A stretch of 64,000 bases of DNA from Rhodoblastus sp963748385 (lineage in GTDB: Bacteria > Pseudomonadota > Alphaproteobacteria > Rhizobiales > Beijerinckiaceae), in contig CAVVIQ010000001.1 of the NCBI GenBank assembly GCA_963748385.1, positions 1-64,000 on the forward strand, given 5' to 3'. Both the position numbers and the translations under genes were made by a program. Below are positions 16,190 to 24,690 of this stretch, piece after piece (the stretch's first letter is position 1; the number at the start of each line of letters is the position of its first letter). Below the pieces are notes generated by a model, which had not been told where the DNA came from, ran no database searches, and saw only the letters and a program-made list of their open reading frames with translations.

Positions 16190-17152
16190 TTACTGGAACA
16201 GCTTGAGGATCATCTGGCTCGACTGGTTGGCGATCGACAGCGACTGCACGCCGAGCTGCTGCTGGGTCTGCAGCGCCTGGAGGCGGGTCGAGACCTCGTT
16301 CATGTTCGCATCCACCAGAGCCGCGACGCCATTGCTGAGGTTGCTCTGCATGGTCGAAACGAAGCCCTGCTGGATCGTCACCTGCTCCTGGGCGCCGCCG
16401 ACGGTCTGAGCTGCGGTCTGCAACTGGGTGAGCGTGGCGTTCACCGAGGCGTACATATTGGCGATGTCGGTCTGCGCCGTATTGGTCTGCAGAACGATCG
16501 CGCCGCCGGACGAACCGGTTGTCGCGCCGAGAACCGTCCAGCTGATGCCGCCGCTGGTCGCCGCAAGAATGCCGCCCGACGCCGAAGAGGTGGACGTGGC
16601 GCCATTGGTGAACAGATTGACGTTATTGGCGGCGACCGAAATATAGCCCACCGTGTCGTTGGCGCCGGCGGCGTTGTTGAGCGAACCGACCATATTGACC
16701 GTGGTGGTCGCATTCGAACTGGTGGCGCCGTTGATCGTGCCGTTCAGCCAGTTCGTGCCGTTGAAGGCGGCGGCGTTGGCGATCTGAACCAGCGCGTTCT
16801 GCTGGGCGACGATATCGCTCGACAGCTGGCTCAGCGTGGTCGGATCGGTGGTGTTCTGCGCCGTGACCAGGTCGTTCTTGATGTTGTTCACGACCGAAAT
16901 CGCCTGGTTGACGGCGGAATTGAAGGTCGAGAGCATTTGCGAGCTGACGTTCAGCGCGTTGGAGACGGCGCCCAGCGCGCCATTGTCCGAGGTCATGGTC
17001 TGGGCGATCGACCAATAGGCCATGTTGTCGGACGCGTTCTGGATGGCGAGGCCCGTCGACAATTGGGACTGGGTCTGCGCCAGAGAATTCTGCGTCATCG
17101 TGAGGCTTTGCAGGGCGGTCAAAGCGGAGGCGTTGGTCAGTAAATAGGACAT
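16190..17152 (-). CDS. fliC: Flagellin
   Basis: This 320-residue protein has the conserved terminal coiled-coil regions of flagellin: N-terminal SALTALQSLTMTQNSLAQTQ and GLAIQNASDNMAYWSIAQ, and C-terminal ALVDANMNEVSTRLQALQTQ with LSIANQSSQMILKLF. The central part (about 140-235) is short, with little charge and many Ser, Thr, Gly and Asn residues, and is suited to O-glycosylation. It is the only flagellin gene in the window. A strong terminator follows it and a structured leader precedes it. FlbT and FlaF, which control flagellin translation and export in alphaproteobacteria, are encoded at 43 kb. Confidence 0.93.
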   Translation of the reverse strand: MSYLLTNASALTALQSLTMTQNSLAQTQSQLSTGLAIQNASDNMAYWSIAQTMTSDNGALGAVSNALNVSSQMLSTFNSAVNQAISVVNNIKNDLVTAQNTTDPTTLSQLSSDIVAQQNALVQIANAAAFNGTNWLNGTINGATSSNATTTVNMVGSLNNAAGANDTVGYISVAANNVNLFTNGATSTSSASGGILAATSGGISWTVLGATTGSSGGAIVLQTNTAQTDIANMYASVNATLTQLQTAAQTVGGAQEQVTIQQGFVSTMQSNLSNGVAALVDANMNEVSTRLQALQTQQQLGVQSLSIANQSSQMILKLFQ

Positions 17153-17233
17153 GGCGACGTGTTCCTGTGGGATGTTTGAACGGTACGCGAGACATCCCGG
17201 GCTTTCCGGAACAACAGGCGCGGCCTCATGCCT

Positions 17234-17252
17234 TTGAGTCTCCGTGACTCAA
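17234..17252. repeat. Inverted repeat in the flagellin leader region
   Basis: A perfect 7-base inverted repeat (ttgagtc / gactcaa) with a 5-base spacer lies 82-100 bases upstream of the flagellin ATG. It could be an operator or, if transcribed, a leader hairpin relevant to mRNA stability or FlbT control. Confidence 0.4.
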
Positions 17253-17272
17253 CCCGTCGTGCTTGATTGCAA

Positions 17273-17302
17273 CTTATGCGAGAAAGATTGCTCAATCTTT
17301 AA
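17273..17302 (-). promoter_or_regulatory. Possible flagellin promoter with embedded palindrome
   Basis: The minus strand has TTAAAG, then about 16 bases, then TCGCATAA, loosely like a sigma-28 promoter (TAAA-N15-GCCGATAA). The spacer holds a perfect palindrome aaagattg-ct-caatcttt (17283-17300). No sigma-28 gene is in the window, and Hyphomicrobiales often lack one, so this is tentative. Confidence 0.25.
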
Positions 17303-17326
17303 CGGCCGCGCTTTTGCCGGGGTCGG

Positions 17327-18078
17327 TCAGTTCACCGAGCGCACCAGGCTGCCGATCAGCATGTTCCAGCCGTCGATCAACACGAAGAACAGCAGCTTCA
17401 TCGGCAGGGAAATCAGCGACGGCGGCAGCATCATCATGCCCATGGACATGGTGAGGGTCGCCACGATCATGTCGATGATGAGAAAGGGCAGGACGATCAG
17501 GAAACCCATTTCGAAGCCGCGCCGCAATTCCGAAATCATGAAGGCGGGAATGAGAACGCGCAGATCGGCCGTCGAGCGGTCCTTGATCTCGAAGGCGCCG
17601 CGCGACAGATCCTCGAATGTCTTCAAGTCCTTCTCCCGCGTCTGGGCGAGCATGAACTGGCGGAACGGCTCGACGATTTTCGGGAAGGCGTCCTCCTCGC
17701 TGAGCCTGTTGTCGATCATCGGCTTGATCCCGTCCTTCCACGACTTGTCGAAAGTCGGCGCCATGACGAAGAAGGTCATGAACAGCGAAAGGCTCACCAG
17801 CACCAGATTGGCCGGCGTGCTCTGGAGCCCGAGCCCCGTGCGCAGGAAGGACAAAGCGATGACGAACCGTGTGAAGCTCGTCACCATCATCAGCAGGCCG
17901 GGCGCGAGCGACAGAACGGTGAGCAGCGCCACGAGCTGCACGATGCGGCCGCTGGTCGAGGCCCCGCCGAGACCGTTGAGCGCGGCGGCGAGATCATTGG
18001 CCTGCTGCGCATGCGCCGCGTCCGGGAGAAAAGAGGCGCCAACGCCGCCAGGGGGGCCAAAAACATCGCGCGTTTCAT
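17327..18078 (-). CDS. fliP: Flagellar export gate protein FliP (apparent frameshift)
   Basis: The main frame covers 17327-17941 and beyond, with FliP signatures: LTVLSLAPGLLMMVTSFTR, FVIALSFLRTGLGLQSTPAN, FMTFFVMAP and PFLIIDMIVATLTMSMGMMM, with four membrane helices. No start exists in that frame except an unlikely internal GTG. The expected start is the ATG at 18078, which overlaps the fliL stop as ATGA and opens a signal peptide (MKRAMFLAPLAALAPLF) in another frame. Adding one C to the CCC run near 18024-18026 joins the frames into 250 residues reading on into SPDAAHAQQAND. A base-call indel is the simplest explanation; a real disruption would abolish export. Confidence 0.88.
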
Positions 18079-18587
18079 TGCACCACCAAGGATCGGATGA
18101 TCAATTCGCGCACACGTCCCTCCGAGCGGGTCGCGGCGCGTTCGTTGAGGTCCTGGCGCAGATGCTCCAGCCCGGCGACGCCCTGGATCTGAGCCAGGCT
18201 TTCGGTGCGCAGATAAGCGAGGATGTCGCCCGAGATTTCGTTCGCCAGCGCCTCGCCATGCGGCAGGGTTTTGCCCTCGAACAACATTGTCCCCTCGAGA
18301 CGCACCCAGACGTCGGAGGGCGAGGCGAGATTGGTGACCACCGGCGCGAGATCCATCGAGCCCATTTCGACCGTCGGCGGAACCTTGCCGGCGTCGGCGC
18401 TTCTTGCGGAGACGTCGCTCGGCGCCGGCGGCGCCGGGTTCGGACGCGCGGTCAGAAAACCCTGCGCGCCGCCGACGCCGGCCGCGATCAGCGCGGCGAC
18501 GACGAAGGCGACCGCGTTCTCGGCGAGGCTCATCCCGCCCGCCGCCTTCGGCGCCGTTCCCGCCCGGCCGGAAGCCTTGCCCGCCAT
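18075..18587 (-). CDS. fliL: Flagellar basal-body protein FliL
   Basis: This 170-residue protein has one N-terminal membrane helix (about 22-45, ENAVAFVVAALIAAGVGGA) and a periplasmic domain with the FliL ending (LRQDLNERAATRSEGRVRELIIRSLVVQ region). FliL surrounds and stabilises the stator units. The stop overlaps the start of fliP by ATGA. A 15-base gap separates it from flgH. A second FliL-like protein is encoded at 37.6 kb. Confidence 0.88.
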   Translation of the reverse strand: MAGKASGRAGTAPKAAGGMSLAENAVAFVVAALIAAGVGGAQGFLTARPNPAPPAPSDVSARSADAGKVPPTVEMGSMDLAPVVTNLASPSDVWVRLEGTMLFEGKTLPHGEALANEISGDILAYLRTESLAQIQGVAGLEHLRQDLNERAATRSEGRVRELIIRSLVVQ

Positions 18588-18602
18588 CGCGCCTCGCTCC
18601 GT

Positions 18603-19338
18603 TCAGAACAGTTTCACCGCGTCGAAGATCTGCTGCCCCCAGGCGGGCTGCTGGAACTCGGTGATCCGGCCTTCGCCGCCATAGGAGATGCGCGCCTCGG
18701 CGATCTTCTCGTAGCCGATCGAATTGTCCTTGTTGATGTCGCGCGGGCGGACGATGCCGGCGACATGGAGCACCCTTTTCTCGAAATTCACCCGGACTTC
18801 CTGCGTGCCGCTGACGATCAGATTGCCGTTGGCCAGGACGCGAGTGACGACGGCGGCGACCAGCAACTGAATCGTCTCGGCGCGGTCGATGCTCCCCTGT
18901 CCGTTCGACGTGCTCGAACTCGGTGAGATTGCCGCTCGCGTTGATCTGATTGTTCTGGTTGGTCTGGCTGGGACTCCAGCTGAAGCCGAGCGTTTCCTGG
19001 GCCGTTTGCGAACGGCCGGTGGTATTGCCGAAGGTCGCCTTGTCGTTGATCCTGATGACGATGGTGATGACGTCGCCGACTTTCATCGCGCGCGAATCGG
19101 TGAAGAGATTGGCCGCGCCGTCGACGAACAGCGACGAACCGGAAGGATGGCGCGTCGGGGCCAGCTCGTTGAGCAACGCCGGGTCGGTATTGGCGACGAA
19201 GCCGCTGCCGACCGGGGACATCGGCGGCGAGACGAACAGCGGCGATCTTTCGTTCAGGCACCCCGAAAGCGGCGCGGCGAACGCGACGGCGAACAGGCCG
19301 GCGCCGAGGCGGCGGAAGCGGCTGGGGCGGAGGATCAC
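18603..19338 (-). CDS. flgH: Flagellar L-ring lipoprotein FlgH (apparent frameshift)
   Basis: The N-terminal part has a signal peptide with lipobox (APLSGC) and the FlgH segments GSSLFVDGAANLFTDSRAMKVGD and VITIVIRINDKATFGN. After about residue 140 the frame turns into Arg-rich nonsense. The true C-terminal part (LVAAVVTRVLANGNLIVSG, VRPRDINKDNSIGYEKIAEA, ARISYGGEGRI) continues in another frame up to 18603. Removing one base near 18912-18927 restores a 244-residue FlgH, the normal length. FlgH forms the outer-membrane ring. The start overlaps the motE stop as ATGA. Confidence 0.88.
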
Positions 19339-19940
19339 GATTTCTTTCCGTCGGATTTGGCGACAGCGCCGGTGAGGAGGTCGCTCAGGCGCGCGGCGCG
19401 CGCCGCGTCCATTTCCGACATCACCGCGCTGGCGACCGCGGGCTTCATTTTCAGCAGCAGCGCCGCGGCCGTGTCGTCGTCCATGTCCTGCAGCTGGGCG
19501 GATGCTGCGTCGGGCTTCATCTTGCTGTAGATCGCGACGAGATTTTCGCCAGCCTTGGCGAGCATCTCCTCACGCCTGGCGACCCATTGGCGGATCTCGG
19601 CGGTCCTGGCGTCGAGTTCGGCGATCTTCGCCACCAGATCGGCCTGCAGGCCCTTGATTCGCTGCTCCTGCCACGCCAGCCGCGCGCTCGCCGCGGAATT
19701 GGCGACGGCGCCGCAATAATTCTCGACGCCTTTCATGCCGCTGGCGGCCAAAGGCCGGATCGGCGACAGCGCGGGCTGGCGGACCGGCACATGGCGCAAT
19801 CCCGGCAGGTAAGGCCCGGCCGCCGGCGCCGGATTTTCTTTCGCGGGCGCCTGGCCCTCGTCATTGGCCCGGGCGGGGGCCAGGGCGGCGAGACAAAGCA
19901 GAAGCGGGGGAAGAAGACGAAGGGGGCGGATCATCGGCAT
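19335..19940 (-). CDS. motE: MotE-like flagellar motor/stator chaperone protein
   Basis: This 201-residue exported protein has a signal peptide (RLLPPLLLCLAALAPARA), a Pro-rich segment, a coiled coil (about 95-140, LADLVAKIAELDARTAEIRQW region) and a C-terminal MgtE-N-like helical domain (about 145-190, YSKMKPDAASAQLQDMDDDT and ALLLKMKPAVASAVMSEM). This is the layout of MotE, a periplasmic chaperone for MotC in rhizobia. Here it lies between flgI and flgH, the usual alphaproteobacterial order. A GCAAGCTTGC palindrome sits 26-35 bases upstream of its start. Confidence 0.8.
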   Translation of the reverse strand: MPMIRPLRLLPPLLLCLAALAPARANDEGQAPAKENPAPAAGPYLPGLRHVPVRQPALSPIRPLAASGMKGVENYCGAVANSAASARLAWQEQRIKGLQADLVAKIAELDARTAEIRQWVARREEMLAKAGENLVAIYSKMKPDAASAQLQDMDDDTAAALLLKMKPAVASAVMSEMDAARAARLSDLLTGAVAKSDGKKS

Positions 19941-20021
19941 GCGTCCTTTGCCGAACTCTCCGCCAGCAAGCTTGCGTTAAGCAGGATTTTACCGACGCCC
20001 GGAAAGCCGCGCCCTTCGTCG

Positions 20022-21128
20022 CTACTGGAACACGATGTCGGCCTGCAGCGCGCCCGCCGTCTTGATCGCCTGCAGGATCGCGATAATGCCCGGCGGCTTG
20101 ACGCCCATCCGGTTCAGGCCGCGCACCAACGCCCGCAGGCTGCTCCCGCTCAGCATCGCCACCGAGCCGCCGCTTTGCGTCGCGTCGATCTCGGTCTGCG
20201 GCGTCACCACGGTGCGCCCGCGCGCGAAGGGCGCCGGCTGTGACACCTGCGGCATTTCGGTCACGCGCACCGTGAGCGCTCCCTGCGTCACCGCAACCGG
20301 CGAGATCTGGACGTCCTGGCCGATCACCACGGTGCCGGTGCGCGAATCGACCACCACCCGCGCCGGCGTGTCCGGCTCGACCATCAGTTCGCCGACCTCT
20401 GCGACGAAATGGGTCGCGTCGACGCCCGGCGGGCGATTGAGCGCGACGGAATTGGGACTTTGCTCGGCCGCCGCGCGACGGCGGTAGCGCGACCAGGAAT
20501 AGGCGTTGATCACATCGGCGATCCGCACGGCGGTGGCGAAATCGGGATTGCGCAATTCGAGGCTCATCGGCCCGCCCGCCGGCATGGAGTTCTCGACCTC
20601 GCGTTCGACCGTCGCGCCATTGGAAATATGGCCTGCGGTCGGCACGCCCTGGGTGAGTGTCTGGGCCTGGCCCTGTTCGGCGAATCCGGTGACCGAGACC
20701 GCTCCCTGAGCGACCGCATAGACCTGTCCGTCGGCGCCGCTCATCGTCGTCAGCAGCAGCGTGCCGCCCATCAGGGAAGCGGCGTCGCCCATCGACGACA
20801 CGGTGACGTCGATGCGCGTGCCATGCGCGGCGAAGGGTGGAAGCTCGGCGGTGACCATCACCGCCGCGACATTGCGCGTGCGCAGATTGGCGTTGCGCAC
20901 GTTCACGCCCATCCGGTCCAACATCGCCTGAAGCGATTGTCCGGTGAAAGGCGCGTTCTGCAAACTGTCGCCGGAGCCCTGAAGGCCGACGACGAGGCCG
21001 TAGCCGACGAGCTGATTGTCGCGCACGCCCTTGACCGAGGTGATGTCCTTGATACGCGCGGCCGCGGCGGCCTGGCCGCAGCCAAGCGCGGCGATCAGGA
21101 CAAGAGCGTAGCCGCGAAGAAAGCGCAT
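20022..21128 (-). CDS. flgI: Flagellar P-ring protein FlgI
   Basis: This 368-residue exported protein starts with a signal peptide (about 1-23). The conserved FlgI core follows: RIKDITSVKGVRDNQLVGYG, VVGLQGSGDSLQNAPFTGQS, NAPFTGQSLQAMLDRMGVNV and the C-terminal LNRMGVKPPGIIAILQAIKTAGAL. FlgI forms the periplasmic ring around the rod. Full length, with no internal defect. One base separates it from flgA upstream, in keeping with coupled expression. Confidence 0.95.
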   Translation of the reverse strand: MRFLRGYALVLIAALGCGQAAAAARIKDITSVKGVRDNQLVGYGLVVGLQGSGDSLQNAPFTGQSLQAMLDRMGVNVRNANLRTRNVAAVMVTAELPPFAAHGTRIDVTVSSMGDAASLMGGTLLLTTMSGADGQVYAVAQGAVSVTGFAEQGQAQTLTQGVPTAGHISNGATVEREVENSMPAGGPMSLELRNPDFATAVRIADVINAYSWSRYRRRAAAEQSPNSVALNRPPGVDATHFVAEVGELMVEPDTPARVVVDSRTGTVVIGQDVQISPVAVTQGALTVRVTEMPQVSQPAPFARGRTVVTPQTEIDATQSGGSVAMLSGSSLRALVRGLNRMGVKPPGIIAILQAIKTAGALQADIVFQ

Positions 21129-21129
21129 G

Positions 21130-21624
21130 TCAGCCGCCCCGGACGCGGATCGAGCCGTCCGGCTGCACGGTTCCGGTGACCACCATGCCGCTGTCGAGAT
21201 TGCGCGCCTGGACGACCTGCCCGGCGATCCCGTTCTGGAGGGCCTGGGCCGTCGCGGCGATGTCGAGGCCGTCTTGCCGATAAAAAATCGAGACCAGGGC
21301 TCCCGTGGTCACGAGGCGCGGCTCCTCGACCGCGACCGCGACGATCGGCTGGCCGGGCAGCAAGGTGCGCCGCGCGACCTTGCCGACCAGATCGGCGCGG
21401 TCCCAGACCGCGCCGGGCGGCGGTTCATCATAATCCTTCAGGTCGGCCAGCATCGCGTCGGCGATCCTTTCGCCGGGATAGATCACGCGCGCCGGCGCCG
21501 GCAGCGCCCGCGGACCGGCCCAGGCCGCGCCAGCGAAAGGGAGAGCCGCGCCCGCGAAAAGGGGAGGCGCGACGGCGAGCACGAGAGCCGCGACGGCGAG
21601 GAAAAACGGACGGCGCGCGATCAT
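21130..21624 (-). CDS. flgA: P-ring assembly chaperone FlgA
   Basis: This 164-residue protein has a signal peptide and a SAF-like C-terminal domain. The typical segments are LVGKVARRTLLPGQPI, LVSIFYRQDGLDIAATAQAL, AGQVVQARNLDSGMVVTG and TVQPDGSIRV. FlgA is a periplasmic chaperone for the P ring. The start overlaps the flgG stop as ATGA. It is at the short end for FlgA: the N-terminal domain is reduced, as in other alphaproteobacteria. Confidence 0.9.
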   Translation of the reverse strand: MIARRPFFLAVAALVLAVAPPLFAGAALPFAGAAWAGPRALPAPARVIYPGERIADAMLADLKDYDEPPPGAVWDRADLVGKVARRTLLPGQPIVAVAVEEPRLVTTGALVSIFYRQDGLDIAATAQALQNGIAGQVVQARNLDSGMVVTGTVQPDGSIRVRGG

Positions 21625-22412
21625 GACGTCCTCAGATTGGAGATCGTGGAGGCCATCTGGCTCGCGGCCTCGACCACCTTGGAATTCATCTCATAGGCGC
21701 GCTGCGCTTCGATCATGGTCGAGATTTCCGACACCGGATCGACATTGGAGGCTTCGAGATAACCCTGGTTGATCGTCCCGAAGCCCGGATTGGTCGGCAA
21801 TCCGGTGACCGCCTGCCCCGACGCCGCCGTCGGCTGGAACAGATTGCCGCCCATCGCCATCAGGCCCGCCTCGTTGACGAAATTGGCGAGCGTGATCTGC
21901 CCGATCTGCTGGGGATTGGTCTGGCCGCCGATGGTCGCTTCGACCACGCCGCTCTGGTTGATCGAAATCGCCGTCGTATTGTTGGGCACGACGATCGTCG
22001 GCTGGATCGGATAGCCGTCGGAAGTGACTATCTGGCCGGTGGCGTTGGTGCTGAACGAGCCGGCGCGGGTATAGAGCGTCGAGCCGTCGGGCATCTGCAC
22101 CTGGAACCAGCCGCGGCCGTTGATGGCGAGATCGAGCTGGTTGCCGGTGTTGGTCAGCGAGCCCTGGATGTTCAGCGGGCGGATCGCGGCGGTGCGCACG
22201 CCGAGGCCGATCTGCGCGCCCTCGGGCACGACGGCCGTCTGGCCGCGCGAGGACATGCCCTGGAGACGCTCGGTCTGATAGATCAGGTCGGTGAATTCCG
22301 CGCGCGAGCGCTTGAACGCGGTGGTGTTGATATTGGCGATATTGTTGGCGATCACTTCCAGATTCTGGGTCTGGGCGGTCATGCCCGTCGCGGCGATGTC
22401 GAGCGCTCTCAT
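21621..22412 (-). CDS. flgG: Flagellar distal rod protein FlgG
   Basis: This 263-residue protein has the rod/hook-family N-terminus (MRALDIAATGMTAQTQNLEV, ANNIANINTTAFKRSRAEF) and C-terminus (EISTMIEAQRAYEMNSKVVE). The middle includes the FlgG-type LQGMSSRGQTAVVPEGAQIG. FlgG is the distal rod built by the export apparatus. An intergenic gap of 124 bases with a hairpin repeat separates it from fliE upstream. Confidence 0.95.
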   Translation of the reverse strand: MRALDIAATGMTAQTQNLEVIANNIANINTTAFKRSRAEFTDLIYQTERLQGMSSRGQTAVVPEGAQIGLGVRTAAIRPLNIQGSLTNTGNQLDLAINGRGWFQVQMPDGSTLYTRAGSFSTNATGQIVTSDGYPIQPTIVVPNNTTAISINQSGVVEATIGGQTNPQQIGQITLANFVNEAGLMAMGGNLFQPTAASGQAVTGLPTNPGFGTINQGYLEASNVDPVSEISTMIEAQRAYEMNSKVVEAASQMASTISNLRTS

Positions 22413-22486
22413 CGATTCGTCACTCCCTTAAAGCGCGTTCGTAAATCACAGAGTTCGAACGCTTTCCGTTATCTCATTGTTTTGAC

Positions 22487-22530
22487 GCATATTCTTATCC
22501 GAAAAGTCTATCAACTTTTCGGGAATATGC
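22487..22530. repeat. Dispersed palindromic repeat, copy 1
   Basis: This stretch forms a long imperfect hairpin: gcatattc and gaatatgc at the ends, ccgaaaagt and acttttcgg inside. A related copy lies at 24691-24734, with shared left flank (attgttttgacgcatattc against gttgttttaacgcatattc). An upstream inverted repeat (gcgttcg/cgaacgc, 22434-22472) may be part of the same element. It looks like a REP-type intergenic repeat inside the che-flg operon. Confidence 0.7.
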
Positions 22531-22536
22531 TCTCGC

Positions 22537-22836
22537 TCAAATCTGCATCTGGCTGACCTGCTGCCATGCCGCGACCGCCTTGTCGCGGATCGCCAGCGTG
22601 GTCTGCAACGTCTGCTCGGCCGACAGCACGCTGTCAGTCACCTGCTGTACGCTCGCCTTGCCCTCGACGCCTTTGATCGAGGCCGCCTCGGCGTTTCTCA
22701 GCGCGTTGAGCGCGCCGCCGGCGGCCTGGGACAGAGCGGCGCCGAAATCCTGTCCGGCGCTCGCGGCGGAGGCGGCGGGAGCGGCGGCCAACGTCTGGAC
22801 GGCGCTGGCGGCAAGCGGAAGCACGGCGGGAATCAT
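22537..22836 (-). CDS. fliE: Flagellar hook-basal body protein FliE
   Basis: This is a 99-residue protein with an Ala-rich N-terminus and the conserved FliE C-terminus (VQQVTDSVLSAEQTLQTTLA, IRDKAVAAWQQVSQMQI). FliE joins the MS ring to the rod. It lies one base after the flgC stop, in the usual flgB-flgC-fliE order. Confidence 0.9.
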   Translation of the reverse strand: MIPAVLPLAASAVQTLAAAPAASAASAGQDFGAALSQAAGGALNALRNAEAASIKGVEGKASVQQVTDSVLSAEQTLQTTLAIRDKAVAAWQQVSQMQI

Positions 22837-22837
22837 G

Positions 22838-23257
22838 TCAGGTCCTCATCAGATCGATGGTGTCGGTAATCATCTGGCGCGTCTGCTTCACCACCTGGAG
22901 GTTGGCCTCGTAGGAGCGGTTGGCCTCGCGCATGTCGGCCATTTCGAACAGAAGATTGACGTTGGGCGTCTTGACGTCGCCATTGGCGTCGGCGGCGGGA
23001 TTGCCCGGCATGTGCTCGATATTGAACGGCGTCTCGTCCACGCCGACCGATTTCACCGCGACCAGGGAGTCGCCGCTGGCGCGGTCGAGCGCGTCCTCGA
23101 AAGTGATGGTCTTGCGCCGGTAGGGATCGGCGCCGGCATAGGCGCCGGTGGATTGCGCATTGGCGATGTTTTCCGAAACCACGCGCAGGCGCGCCGACTG
23201 GGTCTCCAGGCCGGCGCCCGCGATGCGCAGCGAAGAAGCGAGGGGATCGATGGACAT
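22838..23257 (-). CDS. flgC: Flagellar proximal rod protein FlgC
   Basis: The ATG at 23257 gives 139 residues. The N-terminus (SSLRIAGAGLETQSARLRVV, SENIANAQSTGAYAG) and C-terminus (ANRSYEANLQVVKQTRQMI) are those of FlgC. The longer frame that stays open to 23671 is the antisense-type extension over flgB and is not used. It forms the proximal rod with FlgB and FlgF. Confidence 0.93.
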   Translation of the reverse strand: MSIDPLASSLRIAGAGLETQSARLRVVSENIANAQSTGAYAGADPYRRKTITFEDALDRASGDSLVAVKSVGVDETPFNIEHMPGNPAADANGDVKTPNVNLLFEMADMREANRSYEANLQVVKQTRQMITDTIDLMRT

Positions 23258-23274
23258 GATCCGATCTCCGGCCT

Positions 23275-23655
23275 TCAGCTTTTCACCACGTTCATCAGCA
23301 TCTGCTGGAACGAGCGGACGATGTTGACATTGAGGGCGTGGGAACGGCCGACGTCGCCCGCCTTCATCATTTCCTGTTCGACATTGACGCTGTTGCCGGA
23401 ATAGGCGACGTCCCAGGAGTCCTGCGGCCTGACTTTCGCGCCCTCGGCGCTGTACGAAACCGGCTGGATATGTCCGGGACTGGTCGCCGCCATCGACAAT
23501 TGCGTGTTCGACAGCACCGACGCGAAAGGCGCGAGATCGCGCGCCTCGTAGCCCGGCGTGTTGGCGTTGGCGACATTCGACGCGATCGTCGCCTCGCGGG
23601 CGTCGAGCCAGGTCGCCTGCCGCGAGGCGAGCGCGAAGAGCGCCAGCGTCTGCAT
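23275..23655 (-). CDS. flgB: Flagellar proximal rod protein FlgB
   Basis: This 126-residue protein carries the FlgB motif ATIASNVANANTPGYEARDL near the N-terminus and VEQEMMKAGDVGRSHALNVN near the C-terminus. The gap of 17 bases to flgC indicates one transcript. It follows cheR by 60 bases. Confidence 0.93.
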   Translation of the reverse strand: MQTLALFALASRQATWLDAREATIASNVANANTPGYEARDLAPFASVLSNTQLSMAATSPGHIQPVSYSAEGAKVRPQDSWDVAYSGNSVNVEQEMMKAGDVGRSHALNVNIVRSFQQMLMNVVKS

Positions 23656-23715
23656 GAATGATCTCCGCCAAAGTCCGATCCGCGCCGAGCTGCGCGGCTT
23701 TGCTTCAGCGCGAGA

Positions 23716-24588
23716 CTATCCGGCGAATCTTGCCCCAGGCTGGCCCGGCCAGACGGCAAGGCCTCTCGGGAGCGTCGTCTCGCCATGGGGACGGCGAGTG
23801 AGAATCACCCGGTTGTCGCCATGCGGCCTGAATTCGCTGGAATAGCCGATCACGCTTTCGGCGGCGCCCAGCACCAGATAGCCGTCCGGCGCCAGGGCGC
23901 GCGCGACGCGCGCCAGCACCTCGCGTTTCTGCTCCGGCGCGAAATAGATCAGCACGTTGCGGCAGAAAATCACGTCGAACACGCCGAGATGGGAGAAATC
24001 GCTCATCAGGTTCTGCTGGCGGAAATCGACGCGCGCCCTGATGTTCTGATTGATCGCCCACTGATCCCTGCGTTTGGTGAAATAGCGAACGAGATGGGAC
24101 ATGGGCACGCCGCGCTGGGCTTCGAAATGGCTGTAGACGCCCTCGCGGGCCTTCTTGAGGACGGATTCGGCGATGTCGGTGGCGACGATATCCACGCTCC
24201 AGCCGGTCAGCTTGCGCGCCTCCTCGTCGAGGATCATCGCCAGGGAATAGGGTTCCTGGCCGGTGGAACAAGCGGCCGACCACAGGCGGATGCGGCGCTT
24301 TTGAGCGCGCGCCTTCAGAATCTCGGGCAGGATCGCATTGCGAAAGCCCTCGAAAGGCGCGCGATCGCGGAAGAAGAAGGTCTCGTTGACGGTCATCGCC
24401 TCCGTCACCTTCCTGGCGAGCGCGCGATCCATGTCAAGGCGCGCGACCAGTTCGGGCAGGTCCTTGAGGCCCGCCTGCCGGATCACCGGATTGAGCCGGG
24501 CCTCGACCAGATATTGCTTCTCGCGGTCGAGCGAGAGGCCGGAGGATTTCAGCAGAAAATTCTGCAGGGCGGCGAAAGCCTGGGACAT
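23716..24588 (-). CDS. cheR: Chemotaxis protein methyltransferase CheR
   Basis: This 290-residue SAM-dependent enzyme methylates Glu residues of chemoreceptors. It has an N-terminal helical domain (1-70) and then the CheR hallmarks TVNETFFFRDRAPFE, the SAM site RLWSAACSTGQEPYSLAM, DIVATDIAESVLKKA, and FDVIFCRNVLIYFAPEQ. No receptor gene is in the window, so the receptors are encoded elsewhere. It is downstream of cheY and upstream of flgB; the 146-base gap to cheY holds a repeat. Confidence 0.95.
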   Translation of the reverse strand: MSQAFAALQNFLLKSSGLSLDREKQYLVEARLNPVIRQAGLKDLPELVARLDMDRALARKVTEAMTVNETFFFRDRAPFEGFRNAILPEILKARAQKRRIRLWSAACSTGQEPYSLAMILDEEARKLTGWSVDIVATDIAESVLKKAREGVYSHFEAQRGVPMSHLVRYFTKRRDQWAINQNIRARVDFRQQNLMSDFSHLGVFDVIFCRNVLIYFAPEQKREVLARVARALAPDGYLVLGAAESVIGYSSEFRPHGDNRVILTRRPHGETTLPRGLAVWPGQPGARFAG

Positions 24589-24690
24589 GACGCGATACTC
24601 GACAGACTCGAAAAGGAAGGCGGCGCGCCGGACTTAGAGCCTTTTCCGTTCCTTCGGAATCGGAAGAAGCCTCTAATTCGTTGTTTTAAC

